Shown here in pieces: positions 33,138 to 42,374 of a stretch of 64,000 bases of DNA. A model generated the notes under the pieces. That model was given only the letters and a program-made list of their open reading frames with translations, was not told the DNA's origin and made no database searches. The position numbers were made by a program, and so were the translations under genes. The first letter of the stretch is position 1. The number at the start of each line of letters is the position of its first letter. Source of the DNA: Streptomyces lincolnensis (GTDB lineage: Bacteria > Actinomycetota > Actinomycetes > Streptomycetales > Streptomycetaceae); assembly GCF_021173675.1 (NCBI RefSeq), contig NZ_JAIHON010000010.1:310001-374000 (forward strand), in the 5' to 3' direction.

Positions 33138-34256
33138 ATGCACCGGCCGCAGCTCCGCCTCACCACCCCCGAGTGGTTCACGGCCGACGATTCGACCCTG
33201 AACGTCGCGCTCGTGTACCCGATGCAGGGGCCCGCAGGGATCTTCGGGCCCACCTGCGAGGCGTGCGCGCGGCTGGCCGCCGAGGAGGTCAACAAGGCCG
33301 GGGGAGTGCTGGGCAAGGAACTGCGGCTGCTGGAGGTCGACGGCGGCGGCGACCCCGAGCAGGTCGCCCAGGACGTCGAGGCCCTGGTGGCGACGGGGGC
33401 CGTGCAGGGGGTCACCGGCTGGCACATCTCCTCGGTCCGGCAGGCGCTGGCCCCGCGGATCGCCCACCGGGTGCCGTACGTGTACACGGCGCTGTACGAG
33501 GGTGGCGAGCACACCGAGGGCGTCTTCATGACCAGCGAGACACCCTCCTGGCAGCTGTTGCCGGCCATGCGGCTGCTGTCTCAGACCCGTGGCGTGCGCC
33601 GTTGGTTCGTCGTCGGGAACAACTACGTCTGGCCCCGGCGCACCGCCCGGGCCGCCCGCCGCTACGCGCGCGAGTGCCGGGGCCGGGTCTGCGGCGAGGC
33701 CTATCTGCCGCTGGGCGCCGAGGACTTCCACGACGTGCTGCGGCGCATCGAGCGGGCGGACGCGGACGCCGTGCTGATGCTGCTGGTGGGCAGCGACGCG
33801 GTCCGTTTCAACCGGGCGTTCGCCGCCTCCGGACTCGACCGGCGCAGCCTGCGACTGAGCACCCTGATGGACGAGAACATGCTGCTGGGCAGCGGCCCCG
33901 AGGCCACCGCCGACCTGTACAGCACGGCCGGGTACTTCGCCTCACTGGCGGACCAGAACACCATGGACTTCCACGGCCAGTACGCCGGCCGCTTCGGAGC
34001 GGACGCGCCCACCCCCGGCAGCCTGGGCGAGTCGTGCTACGAGGGAGTGCTGCTGCTCGCGGCCCTCGTCGAACGGGCCCGCACCCTGGATGTGTCCGCC
34101 ATCGGCGCGGCCGCCGGGAGTGTGTCGTACGAGGGTCCGCGCGGCCTGCTCGGTCTGGACGGCCGGCATGTCCGCCAGCGCATCTACCTGGCGCAGGCCG
34201 ACGGTCTCGACTTCACCGTGCTCGCCCAACTGGACGCTCCGCACGACCTGTTGTGA
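33138..34256 (+). CDS. AmiC-like cytoplasmic amide-binding (Peripla_BP_5) protein
   Basis: 372 aa type-1 periplasmic-binding-protein fold (NVALVYPMQGPAGIFGPTCEACARLAAEEVN near residue 22), closely related in layout to UrtA and AmiC. The ATG at 33138 leaves no signal peptide or lipobox, so it should remain in the cytoplasm, as AmiC does. In Pseudomonas AmiC senses amides and holds the antiterminator AmiR. No ANTAR protein is visible here, so a different partner is implied. It sits just upstream of the urt genes, beyond the convergent MarR gene. Its last 44 nt overlap the MarR gene's 3' end. Confidence 0.82.
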   Translation: MHRPQLRLTTPEWFTADDSTLNVALVYPMQGPAGIFGPTCEACARLAAEEVNKAGGVLGKELRLLEVDGGGDPEQVAQDVEALVATGAVQGVTGWHISSVRQALAPRIAHRVPYVYTALYEGGEHTEGVFMTSETPSWQLLPAMRLLSQTRGVRRWFVVGNNYVWPRRTARAARRYARECRGRVCGEAYLPLGAEDFHDVLRRIERADADAVLMLLVGSDAVRFNRAFAASGLDRRSLRLSTLMDENMLLGSGPEATADLYSTAGYFASLADQNTMDFHGQYAGRFGADAPTPGSLGESCYEGVLLLAALVERARTLDVSAIGAAAGSVSYEGPRGLLGLDGRHVRQRIYLAQADGLDFTVLAQLDAPHDLL

Positions 34257-34704
34257 CCCCGCCCCGGCCGGTGGCGGTTCCGCCCTCCAGCGCGTCGGCC
34301 AACCGGTGCAGCACAAGCTCCAGCCGCTCTCCGTCGGCCTGGGCGAGCCGGGACTCCAACTCGGCCCAGTCGGAGCGCACTTCGCGGGTGAGCAGCTGCC
34401 AGCGCTCAAGGCCCCGCGGGGTGAGGTGGGCCAGGACGCGACGCCGGTCGACGGGGTCGACGCGGCGGAAGACGAGGTTCTGGTCCACGAGTTGGTCGAT
34501 CAGCTTGGTCAGGGTCGGGGCCGGGAGGAAGGCGTGGTCGGCGAGGGCCGTCATGTTGTGTCCCTGACCGTCGGAGAGCAGGTCCAGCACCCGCCACGCC
34601 TCGACGGAGCAGCCGAACTCGTCCAGCACGGACTGAACCCGGCGTACGGACAGCCGCTCGGCCCGTGTCAGCAGCTGGAGCAGGTCCTGGGGCCGCCTCG
34701 CCAT
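34213..34704 (-). CDS. MarR-family regulator
   Basis: 163 aa. The winged HTH covers about residues 30-105, with MTALADHAFLPAPTLTKLIDQLVDQNLVFR as recognition helix and D-P-V-D-R-R-R in the wing, the family hallmark. The ATG at 34704 has GGAG 5 nt upstream. It is divergent from urtA across a 312-bp gap and may control it. The 3' end overlaps the convergent AmiC-like gene by 44 nt. Confidence 0.9.
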   Translation of the reverse strand: MARRPQDLLQLLTRAERLSVRRVQSVLDEFGCSVEAWRVLDLLSDGQGHNMTALADHAFLPAPTLTKLIDQLVDQNLVFRRVDPVDRRRVLAHLTPRGLERWQLLTREVRSDWAELESRLAQADGERLELVLHRLADALEGGTATGRGGVTTGRAERPVGRAR

Positions 34705-35016
34705 CGCACTCCTCAGCTCGCGTCCGCGCGTTGGTGGATCAGTAAAACAGATCCTTTCCCCAGGAAGCAATGAAGGTGCCCCGACTGCAGGCCCGTGACA
34801 GCGTTTCACCTGCGACGGCCCGCTCTCCTCGGTGGAAATAAATACTTCCGCTGGAAACTATTCTTCAATTGCGCCGAAACGCAGGGGAAACAGTTCCCTC
34901 GCAGGCTGTGGACGCTTCCTGAAGCGCGTCCCCTCTTCTTCGCTCCTCTCTTCTGCTCTCCCCCCCGAGTCTTCCGCTCCACTTCACATCGCCCTTTGTG
35001 GGCAAGGAGGTTCCGC
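34705..35016. promoter_or_regulatory. marR-urtA divergent region with GlnR-like box
   Basis: This 312-bp gene-free region is AT-richer than its flanks, as expected of a promoter. GAAAC-N6-GAAAC at 34876-34891 resembles the half-site spacing of actinobacterial GlnR boxes, about 125 bp upstream of urtA. I saw no convincing sigma-70 promoter. An A/T-rich inverted repeat (GGAA then TTCC) lies near 34837-34852 and could be a MarR site. Confidence 0.35.
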
Positions 35017-36270
35017 ATGTCCGGGCTCAGTATCAGCAGGCGTGGTCTTCTGGCGGGCGCATCGGCCCTCGGGGCGGGCGCGGCGCTCACCGCGTGCGGC
35101 GCCAAGACCGGCAGCACCTCGACGTCCGGCTCCGGCGCCAAGGCCGACACCTCCGGAGCCACCGTCAAGGTCGGTCTGCTGAACTCGCTCTCGGGCACGA
35201 TGGCCATCAGCGAGGTGACCGTCCACAACGCGCTGCTCCTCGCGGTCAAGGAGATCAACGCCGCCGGCGGTGTCCTGGGCAAGAAGCTCAAGCCGATCAG
35301 CCAGGACGGCGCCTCCGACTGGCCGACCTTCGCCGAGAAGGCCGAGGCCCTGATCACCGACGACAAGGTCGTGGCCACCTTCGGCTGCTGGACCTCGGCC
35401 AGCCGCAAGGCCGTCAAGCCGGTCTTCGAGCGCTACAAGTCGCTGCTGTTCTACCCCGTGCAGTACGAGGGCCTGGAGCAGTCGCCGTACATCTTCTACG
35501 TCGGTGCCACCACCAACCAGCAGATCGTGCCCGCCCTGGACTACCTCAAGAAGCAGGGCCTGACGCGGCTGTACCTGGTGGGCAGCGACTACGTCTTCCC
35601 GCGCACCGCCAACAAGATCATCAAGGCGTACGCGAAGGCCCAGGGCATGACGGTGGTCGGCGAGGACTACGCGCCGCTGGGCTCCACGGAGTTCAGCACC
35701 ATCGTCAACAAGGTCAAGGACGCCGGCGCCGACGCCGTGTTCAACACCCTCAACGGCGACAGCAACGTGGCCTTCTTCAAGGAGTACAAGTCCTCCGGGC
35801 TCACCGCGAAGAGCCTGCCGGTGCTGTCGGTCTCCATCGCCGAGGAGGAGGTCAAGAGCATCGGAACGCAGTACCTGGAAGGCCAGTTGACCGCCTGGAA
35901 CTACTACGAGACCACTCCCGGCGCGGCCAACACGAAGTTCGTGGAGGCCTATCAGGCCGCCTACGGCAAGGACAAGCCGACCAGCGACCCGATGGAGGCG
36001 GCCTACATCTCGGTGTACCTGTGGAAGGAGATGGTCGAGAAGGCCGGCTCCTTCGACGTCGCCAAGGTCAAGGCGGCCTCCGACGGCATCGAACTCGACG
36101 CCCCCGAGGGCAAGGTGACCGTCGACGGCGCCACCCAGCACGTCTACAAGACGGCCCGGATCGGCAAGGTCGGCGCGGACGGCCTCATCGAGGAGGTCTG
36201 GAACTCGGGCAAGCCGATCGAGCCGGACCCGTACCTGAAGGGCTACTCCTGGGCCTCCGGCCTCTCCTGA
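35017..36270 (+). CDS. urtA: Urea/short-amide ABC transporter substrate-binding protein
   Basis: 417 aa. The N-terminus has a Tat-type signal (SRRGLLAGAS) ending in the lipobox L-T-A-C (Cys about 28), so it is probably exported folded and lipid-anchored. The mature protein has the UrtA/FmdD signatures VKVGLLNSLSGTMAISE and NAAGGVLGKKLKPI. The ATG at 35017 follows AAGGAGG by 6 nt. It heads urtABCDE. A hairpin after the gene may keep its level above that of the permeases. No urease genes are in the window, so short-chain amides are as likely as urea. Confidence 0.92.
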   Translation: MSGLSISRRGLLAGASALGAGAALTACGAKTGSTSTSGSGAKADTSGATVKVGLLNSLSGTMAISEVTVHNALLLAVKEINAAGGVLGKKLKPISQDGASDWPTFAEKAEALITDDKVVATFGCWTSASRKAVKPVFERYKSLLFYPVQYEGLEQSPYIFYVGATTNQQIVPALDYLKKQGLTRLYLVGSDYVFPRTANKIIKAYAKAQGMTVVGEDYAPLGSTEFSTIVNKVKDAGADAVFNTLNGDSNVAFFKEYKSSGLTAKSLPVLSVSIAEEEVKSIGTQYLEGQLTAWNYYETTPGAANTKFVEAYQAAYGKDKPTSDPMEAAYISVYLWKEMVEKAGSFDVAKVKAASDGIELDAPEGKVTVDGATQHVYKTARIGKVGADGLIEEVWNSGKPIEPDPYLKGYSWASGLS

Positions 36271-36286
36271 GCGTCCCCGCGCAGGA

Positions 36287-36311
36287 ACCCGGTCTCACCA
36301 CGAGGCCGGGT
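36287..36311. terminator. Hairpin between urtA and urtB
   Basis: A 10-bp stem with one G-U pair (36287-36296 with 36302-36311, 5-nt loop) lies in the 89-bp urtA-urtB gap. A partial terminator or mRNA-stabilising structure would raise binding protein over permease. Confidence 0.45.
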
Positions 36312-36359
36312 CCCACGCGTGGCAGGCCCGCACCCCCGTCCCCGACCCGGAGCCGCTTC

Positions 36360-37247
36360 ATGACGGTCGTCCTCAACCAGTCGTTCACCGGCATCAGCAT
36401 CGGTGCCGTCCTTCTGCTCATCGCGCTCGGCCTGACCCTGACCTTCGGTCAGATGGGCGTGATCAACATGGCGCACGGCGAGTTCATCATGGCCGGCGCC
36501 TACACCACGTACGTGCTCCAGAAGTCCATCAGCAGCGCCGGCGTCTCCCTGCTGGTCGCCCTGCCCGTGGCCTTCCTGGTCGCCGGAGCCATGGGCGTGC
36601 TGCTCGAATGGCTCCTCATCCGGCGCCTGTACACCCGCCCGCTGGACACCCTGCTGGTCACCTGGGGTGTCTCGCTGATGCTCCAGCAACTGGCCCGGGA
36701 CATCTTCGGCGCCCCGAACGTGCAGACCGCCGCGCCGAACCTGCTCACCGAGAACATCTCCGTCGGCGGCGGCATCACCCTCGCCAACAACCGGCTGTTC
36801 ATCCTCGGCCTCGCCCTGCTGTGCGTGCTCGGCCTCACGGTCGTCCTGCGGCTGACGCCGCTGGGCCGCCGGATCCGGGCCGTCGTGCAGAACCGCGACC
36901 TCGCCGAGGTGTCCGGCATCTCCACCGGACGCGTCGACCGGACGACGTTCTTCATCGGCTCGGGCCTGGCGGGCGTGGCCGGCGTCGCGCTCACCCTCGT
37001 CGGCCCGATCGGCCCCACCATGGGCACCAACTACATCGTCGACGCCTTCCTCGTGGTGGTCGTCGGCGGCATCGGACAGCTCAAGGGCAGCGTGATCACG
37101 GCGTTCGTGCTCGGCGTGCTCCAGTCGGTGCTGGAGTACTCCACGACGGTCAGCGTCGCCAAGGTCGTCGTGCTCGTCGCGATCGTCGCCTTCCTCCAGT
37201 GGCGACCCCAGGGCCTGTACACACTGCGCACCCGGAGCCTGGCATGA
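36360..37247 (+). CDS. urtB: Urea/short-amide ABC transporter permease
   Basis: 295 aa LivH-type permease with eight or more hydrophobic segments and the motifs GQMGVINMAHGEFIMAGAY and GRRIRAVVQNRDLAEVSGI typical of UrtB. It follows urtA by 89 bp and overlaps urtC by 4 nt. Confidence 0.93.
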   Translation: MTVVLNQSFTGISIGAVLLLIALGLTLTFGQMGVINMAHGEFIMAGAYTTYVLQKSISSAGVSLLVALPVAFLVAGAMGVLLEWLLIRRLYTRPLDTLLVTWGVSLMLQQLARDIFGAPNVQTAAPNLLTENISVGGGITLANNRLFILGLALLCVLGLTVVLRLTPLGRRIRAVVQNRDLAEVSGISTGRVDRTTFFIGSGLAGVAGVALTLVGPIGPTMGTNYIVDAFLVVVVGGIGQLKGSVITAFVLGVLQSVLEYSTTVSVAKVVVLVAIVAFLQWRPQGLYTLRTRSLA

Positions 37248-38365
37248 CGACCACGACCACGACCCCCGCCCCCGTCTCCCCGCCGCCGGTGTCCCGGCCG
37301 GCACGCTTCAAGGTGCCGGGCGCCTTCCTCCTCGGAGCCGTCCTCCTCCTGGGCGTCGCCCCGCTCGCCCTGTCGGACTTCCGGCTCAACCTCCTGGCCA
37401 AGTACCTGTGTTACGCGATCGTGGCCGTCGGCGTGAGCCTCGCCTGGGGCCGCGGCGGCCTGCTGGTCCTCGGCCAGGGCGTCTTCTTCGGCCTCGGCGG
37501 CTACGCCATGGCCATGCACCTCAAGCTCGCCGACGCCGCCGCCACCGGCCAGACCCTGCCCGACTTCATGCAGCTCTACGGCACCGGCGACACCCTCCCC
37601 TGGTGGTGGCAGCCGTTCGCCAACCCGCTGTTCGCGCTCGCCATGACCGTGCTGCTGCCGATGGCGGTCGCCGCGCTGCTCGGCTTCCTCGTCTTCCGCC
37701 GCCGGGTCAAGGGCGCCTACTTCGCGATCCTCAGCCAGGCCCTCGCCGCCGCCCTGTCCATCTGGCTGGTCGGCCAGCAGGCGACGACCGGCGGCACCAA
37801 CGGCCTGACCGACATCCAGGGCTTCTTCGGCTACGACCTCAACGACCCGGTGAACCAGCGGATGGTGTACTTCGTCATCGCCGCCGTGCTGCTCCTGCTG
37901 ATGGCGGCCGCCCGCCAGCTGTTCGTCAGCCGCTACGGCGAACTCCTCATCGCCGTACGGGACTCCGAGGAGCGGGTGCGCTTCCTCGGCTACGACCCGG
38001 CCAACGTCAAGCTCGTGGCGTACGTCGTCGCGGCCGGCATGGCGGGTCTGGCGGGTGCGCTGTTCGTCCCGGCCGTGGGCATCATCTCCCCGGCCCTGAT
38101 CGGGATCGTGCCGTCCATCGGCTTCGTCATCGGCGCGGCGGTCGGCGGCCGGGCCTCGCTGGTGGGCGCGGTCCTCGGCGCGATCGCCGTGGCCTGGGCG
38201 CAGAGCACGCTCTCCGACGCCTTCCCCGCCGCGTGGACCTACCTCCAGGGGCTGCTGTTCGTCCTGGCGGTCGGCTTCCTGCCGGGCGGCCTGGCGTCCC
38301 TCGGTGCCGTCCTGCGCAGGCGACGCCCCCGGAACCGTACGACTGCCACGGGAGAGACAGCATGA
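37244..38365 (+). CDS. urtC: Urea/short-amide ABC transporter permease
   Basis: 373 aa LivM-type permease. It has SLAWGRGGLLVLGQGVFFGLGGYAMAMHL and RDSEERVRFLGYDPANVK, both standard for UrtC. The short Thr/Pro-rich N-terminus is cytoplasmic. It overlaps both urtB and urtD by 4 nt (ATGA). Confidence 0.93.
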   Translation: MTTTTTTPAPVSPPPVSRPARFKVPGAFLLGAVLLLGVAPLALSDFRLNLLAKYLCYAIVAVGVSLAWGRGGLLVLGQGVFFGLGGYAMAMHLKLADAAATGQTLPDFMQLYGTGDTLPWWWQPFANPLFALAMTVLLPMAVAALLGFLVFRRRVKGAYFAILSQALAAALSIWLVGQQATTGGTNGLTDIQGFFGYDLNDPVNQRMVYFVIAAVLLLLMAAARQLFVSRYGELLIAVRDSEERVRFLGYDPANVKLVAYVVAAGMAGLAGALFVPAVGIISPALIGIVPSIGFVIGAAVGGRASLVGAVLGAIAVAWAQSTLSDAFPAAWTYLQGLLFVLAVGFLPGGLASLGAVLRRRRPRNRTTATGETA

Positions 38366-39141
38366 GCGGCGAGGGACTGACCGTCCGCGATCTGCGGGTG
38401 ACCTTCGACGGGTTCAAGGCCGTCGACGGCGTCGACCTGGACATCCGCCCCGGCGACCTGCGCTTCCTCATCGGACCGAACGGCGCGGGCAAGACGACCC
38501 TGGTCGACGCGGTCACCGGCCTGGTGAAGGCCACCGGCTCGGTGCGCTTCGGCGACGAGGAACTCCTCGGCAGGCCCGTGCACCGCATCGCCCGCCTGGG
38601 CATCGGCCGCACCTTCCAGACGGCCACGGTCTTCGAGGAGCTGACCGTCCTGCAGAACCTCGACATCGCCGCGGGCGCCGGACGCGGCCCGCTGACCATG
38701 CTGCGGCGCCGCAAAAGCGTCCCCGAGGCGGTCACGAAGGCCCTGGAGACCACCGGTCTGACCGACCTGCGCGACCGGCCGGCGGGCGTGCTGGCCCACG
38801 GCCAGAAGCAGTGGCTGGAGATCGGCATGCTGCTCGTGCAGGACGTGAAACTGCTGCTGCTCGACGAGCCGGTCGCCGGGATGAGTCACGACGAACGCGA
38901 GGCCACCGGCGCGCTGTTGCAGCGGGTGAGCGAGGACCACACCGTCGTCGTCATCGAGCACGACATGGACTTCATGCGCTCCTTCGCCCGCAGCGTCACC
39001 GTCCTGCACGCCGGCCAGGTCCTCAGCGAGGGCACGGTCGCCGAGGTCCAGGCCGACGCCAAGGTCCAGGAGGTCTACCTCGGGCGCGCCTCGGAACCCG
39101 AGCCGATCGCCGCTTCCCTGCCCGTCCCCGAGGAGGCGTGA
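38362..39141 (+). CDS. urtD: Urea/short-amide ABC transporter ATPase
   Basis: 259 aa LivG-type ATPase. Walker A is GPNGAGKT (about 38-45), the signature is LAHGQKQW in place of LSGGQ, as is normal for UrtD, and Walker B is LLLLDEPVAGM. It pairs with UrtE. Confidence 0.93.
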   Translation: MSGEGLTVRDLRVTFDGFKAVDGVDLDIRPGDLRFLIGPNGAGKTTLVDAVTGLVKATGSVRFGDEELLGRPVHRIARLGIGRTFQTATVFEELTVLQNLDIAAGAGRGPLTMLRRRKSVPEAVTKALETTGLTDLRDRPAGVLAHGQKQWLEIGMLLVQDVKLLLLDEPVAGMSHDEREATGALLQRVSEDHTVVVIEHDMDFMRSFARSVTVLHAGQVLSEGTVAEVQADAKVQEVYLGRASEPEPIAASLPVPEEA

Positions 39142-39146
39142 CACCC

Positions 39147-39839
39147 ATGCTGGAGATCAACTCCGTCCAGGCCGGCTACGACCGCACCACCGTGCTGCAC
39201 GGCGTGACCGTCACCGTCCCGAAGGACGGCGTCGCGACCGTCCTGGGGCACAACGGCGCCGGCAAGAGCACCCTGCTGCGCGCGGCCATGGGCCTGCTGA
39301 AGCCGAGGAGCGGCTCCGTCCTGCTGGACGGCGAGGACATCACCCACCTCGCCCCGAACCAGCGCGTGGCCCGGGGCATGGCCTACGTCCCCCAAGGACA
39401 GCAGTCCTTCCCCCACCTGACCACCGCCGAGAACCTCCAACTCGTCGCGGACGGCCGCCCCGAGGGCAAGGAGGCCGTGGCGGAGGCCCTGGACCTCTTC
39501 CCGGTCCTGCGGGAACTGTCCGGCCGGCGCGCGGGCCTGCTCTCCGGCGGCCAGCGCCAGCAACTCGCCATCGCCCGCGCGCTGATCACCCGCCCCAGAC
39601 TCCTCCTCCTCGACGAGCCGACCGAGGGCATCCAGCCCTCCGTCGTCGCCGAGATCGAGGAGACGATCCTCGCCCTGACCCGGCGGGGCGGCCTGTCCGT
39701 CCTGCTGGTGGAACAGCACGTCGGCTTCGCCATGCGCGCCGCCCAGCGGTACTACGTGCTGGAGGCCGGGCGCGTGACCTCCTCGGGCGAGGGAGGCACG
39801 GGCGCCGAGCAGACCGTACGGGCCGCGCTCAGCGTGTGA
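39147..39839 (+). CDS. urtE: Urea/short-amide ABC transporter ATPase
   Basis: 230 aa LivF-type ATPase. Walker A is GHNGAGKS, the signature LSGGQRQQLAIARAL, and Walker B LLLLDEPTEGIQPS with the TEGIQPS variant typical of UrtE. It starts 5 nt after urtD and ends at a terminator convergent with metE. Confidence 0.94.
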   Translation: MLEINSVQAGYDRTTVLHGVTVTVPKDGVATVLGHNGAGKSTLLRAAMGLLKPRSGSVLLDGEDITHLAPNQRVARGMAYVPQGQQSFPHLTTAENLQLVADGRPEGKEAVAEALDLFPVLRELSGRRAGLLSGGQRQQLAIARALITRPRLLLLDEPTEGIQPSVVAEIEETILALTRRGGLSVLLVEQHVGFAMRAAQRYYVLEAGRVTSSGEGGTGAEQTVRAALSV

Positions 39840-39842
39840 GAA

Positions 39843-39878
39843 GGCCGGGCCGATGGGAGTGTCCCCATCGGCCCGGCC
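39843..39878. terminator. Bidirectional terminator between urtE and metE
   Basis: A perfect 15-bp inverted repeat (39843-39857 with 39864-39878, 6-nt loop) lies in the 44-bp gap between the two convergent genes. Confidence 0.88.
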
Positions 39879-39883
39879 CCATT

Positions 39884-42208
39884 TCAGGAGCCGTCCCCGG
39901 CGAGGTCGTCGCGGACCTCACGGGCCGCCGCCACCAGGTGCTCCAGTGAGGCGCGCACCTCGGGCCAGCCGCGGGTCTTCAGGCCGCAGTCGGGATTCAC
40001 CCACAGCCGTTCGGCCGGGATCGCCTCAAGTCCCTTGCGGAGCAGGGCCGCCGCCTCGGCGGTGCTGGGCACACGCGGGGAGTGGATGTCGTAGACACCG
40101 GGTCCCGCCTCCCTCGGGTAGCCGTGCTCGGCCAGTTCGCGGGCGACCTGCATGTGGGAGCGGGCCGCCTCCAGGCTGATGACATCGGCGTCCAGATCGT
40201 CGATCGCCCGGACGATGTCACCGAACTCGGCGTAGCACATGTGGGTGTGGATCTGGGTGCCGGAGCGCACCCCGCCGGTGGTCAGCCGGAAGGCCTCCGT
40301 CGCCCACGCCAGGTAATCCGGCCGGTCGGCGGTTCGCAGCGGCAGGGTCTCGCGCAGCGCGGGCTCGTCGACCTGGATGACCGAAGTCCCGGCCGCCTCC
40401 AGGTCGTTCACCTCCTCGCGCAGGGCGAGCGCGACCTGCCGGGCTGTCTCGGCGAGCGGCTGGTCGTCCCGGACGAAGGACCAGGCCAGCATGGTGACCG
40501 GACCGGTGAGCATGCCCTTGACCGGGCGCGCGGTCAGCGACTGGGCGTACGTCGTCCAGCGCACCGTCATCGGTTCCGGGCGGGAGATGTCGCCGGCCAG
40601 GATCGGCGGCCGGACGTAACGGGTGCCGTAGGACTGCACCCAGCCGTGCCGGGTGGCGAGGTAGCCGGTGAGCCGCTCGGCGAAGTACTGGACCATGTCG
40701 TTGCGTTCGGGCTCGCCGTGCACCAGGACGTCGATGCCGGCCTTCTCCTGGAAGGCGATCACCTCGCGGACCTCGGCCTCGATGCGCCGCTCGTACTCGG
40801 CGGCACCGATCCGCCCGGCCCTCAAGTCGGCGCGGGCGGTGCGCAGTTCGCCGGTCTGCGGGAACGAGCCGATGGTGGTGGTCGGCAGCACGGGCAGGCG
40901 GAGGCGGGCGCGCTGGGCCGTGACCCGCTCGGCGTAGGGTTGCGCGCGCCGGGTGTCGGCCTCGGTGACCGCGCTCGTGCGGGAGCGGACGGCGGGGTCG
41001 CGGGTGATGGGGGAGCGGGCGCGGGAGGCCAGGTCGGCCCGGTTGGCGGCCAGTTGGGCGGCGATCGTGTGGGTGCCGTGGGTCAGGCCGCGCCCCAGGG
41101 TGACGATCTCGTCCGTCTTCTGCCGGGCGAAGGCGAGCCAGCGTGCGATCTGCGGCGGGATGTCCGGCTCGGCGGAGGCGTCGAGCGGGACGTGCAGCAG
41201 GGAGCAGGAGGCGGCCACGTCGACCCGGTCGGCGAGGCCGAGCAGGGTACCCAGGACGGACAGGGACCGCTCCAGGTCGTTGATCCAGACGTTGCGGCCG
41301 TCGACCACCCCCGCGACCAGGCGCTTCCCGGGCAGGCCGCCGACCGCCGCGAGGCCGTCCAGGTTCGCGGCGGCCGGACCGGTGAAGTCCAGCGCGAGCC
41401 CGTCGACCGGCGCCTTGGCCAGCACGGGCAGGGCCTCGCCGAGCCGGTCGAAGTAGGAGGCCACCAGCAGCTTCGGCCGGTCGGTGAGCGCGCCGAGCTC
41501 ACGGTAGGCGCGGGCGGCGGCGTTCAGGTCGGCCGGGGAGCGGTCCTGGACGAGGGCGGGCTCGTCCAGCTGGACCCAGGCGGCTCCGGCGGCGCGCAGG
41601 TCCGCGAGCACCTCGGCGTAGACGGGCAGCAGCCGGTCCAGCAGGGTCAGCGGGTCGAAGTCGGCCGCGACACCGGGTGCGGGCTTGGCCAGCAGCAGAT
41701 AGGTGACCGGGCCGACCAGGACGGGCCGCGCGGTGAGCCCCAGCGCGAGGGCCTCCCGCAACTCGCCGACCTGCTTGGCCGAGTCGGCGGCGAACACGGT
41801 GTCGGGCCCCAACTCGGGCACCAGGTAGTGGTAGTTGGTGTCGAACCACTTCGTCATCTCCAGCGGCGCCACCTCCTGCGTGCCGCGGGCCATGGCGAAG
41901 TAGCCGTCCAGCGCGTCCCCCTCGACGGCGGCACGGTGCCGGGCGGGGATCGCGCCCACCATGACGGTGGTGTCCAGGACGTGGTCGTAGTACGAGAAGT
42001 TGCCGGTCGGCACCTCGTCCAGGCCGGCGTCGGCCAACTGCCGCCAGGCGGACCGGCGTAGGGCGGCCGCCGTCCGGTGGAGGCCGTCGGCGTCGACGCG
42101 GCCCTTCCAGTAGCCCTCGACCGCCTTCTTCAGTTCCCGGTCCGGGCCCTGGCGGGGATGGCCGTACACGGTGGACCGTGCTGCCGCGGCTGCGGACTTC
42201 GCTGTCAC
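39884..42208 (-). CDS. metE: Cobalamin-independent methionine synthase
   Basis: 774 aa, normal MetE length. It transfers the methyl group of 5-methyltetrahydropteroyltri-L-glutamate to homocysteine. Two barrels are present. The zinc ligands are visible in the C-terminal half: H-x-C of HTHMCYAEFGD, a Glu further on, and Cys of NPDCGLKTRGW. The GTG at 42208 is preceded by AAGGAGAG, and the conserved sequence begins about 14 residues later. The frame remains open upstream to 42424 but that stretch runs into the riboswitch. A cobalamin riboswitch in the leader means expression falls when vitamin B12 is available. Confidence 0.96.
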   Translation of the reverse strand: MTAKSAAAAARSTVYGHPRQGPDRELKKAVEGYWKGRVDADGLHRTAAALRRSAWRQLADAGLDEVPTGNFSYYDHVLDTTVMVGAIPARHRAAVEGDALDGYFAMARGTQEVAPLEMTKWFDTNYHYLVPELGPDTVFAADSAKQVGELREALALGLTARPVLVGPVTYLLLAKPAPGVAADFDPLTLLDRLLPVYAEVLADLRAAGAAWVQLDEPALVQDRSPADLNAAARAYRELGALTDRPKLLVASYFDRLGEALPVLAKAPVDGLALDFTGPAAANLDGLAAVGGLPGKRLVAGVVDGRNVWINDLERSLSVLGTLLGLADRVDVAASCSLLHVPLDASAEPDIPPQIARWLAFARQKTDEIVTLGRGLTHGTHTIAAQLAANRADLASRARSPITRDPAVRSRTSAVTEADTRRAQPYAERVTAQRARLRLPVLPTTTIGSFPQTGELRTARADLRAGRIGAAEYERRIEAEVREVIAFQEKAGIDVLVHGEPERNDMVQYFAERLTGYLATRHGWVQSYGTRYVRPPILAGDISRPEPMTVRWTTYAQSLTARPVKGMLTGPVTMLAWSFVRDDQPLAETARQVALALREEVNDLEAAGTSVIQVDEPALRETLPLRTADRPDYLAWATEAFRLTTGGVRSGTQIHTHMCYAEFGDIVRAIDDLDADVISLEAARSHMQVARELAEHGYPREAGPGVYDIHSPRVPSTAEAAALLRKGLEAIPAERLWVNPDCGLKTRGWPEVRASLEHLVAAAREVRDDLAGDGS

Positions 42209-42374
42209 GGAACTCTCCTTCGCGAGCTGTTCACGTCGAACGACCCGGGTGACGGGGGAGAGGCGAAGGAAACGGCCGACCGGGCGGACGCATGTAGACC
42301 GTGCCCGCCCGTGTCCGCGTCGACCCGCCCTCGGGGTCACCGGGATCTCCGCGCACGAGCCGGTCGTACACGGG

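Noticed and set aside
34795..35016. Extended urtA start
   Set aside because: The additional 74 residues precede a perfect AAGGAGG site and a complete Tat signal at 35017.
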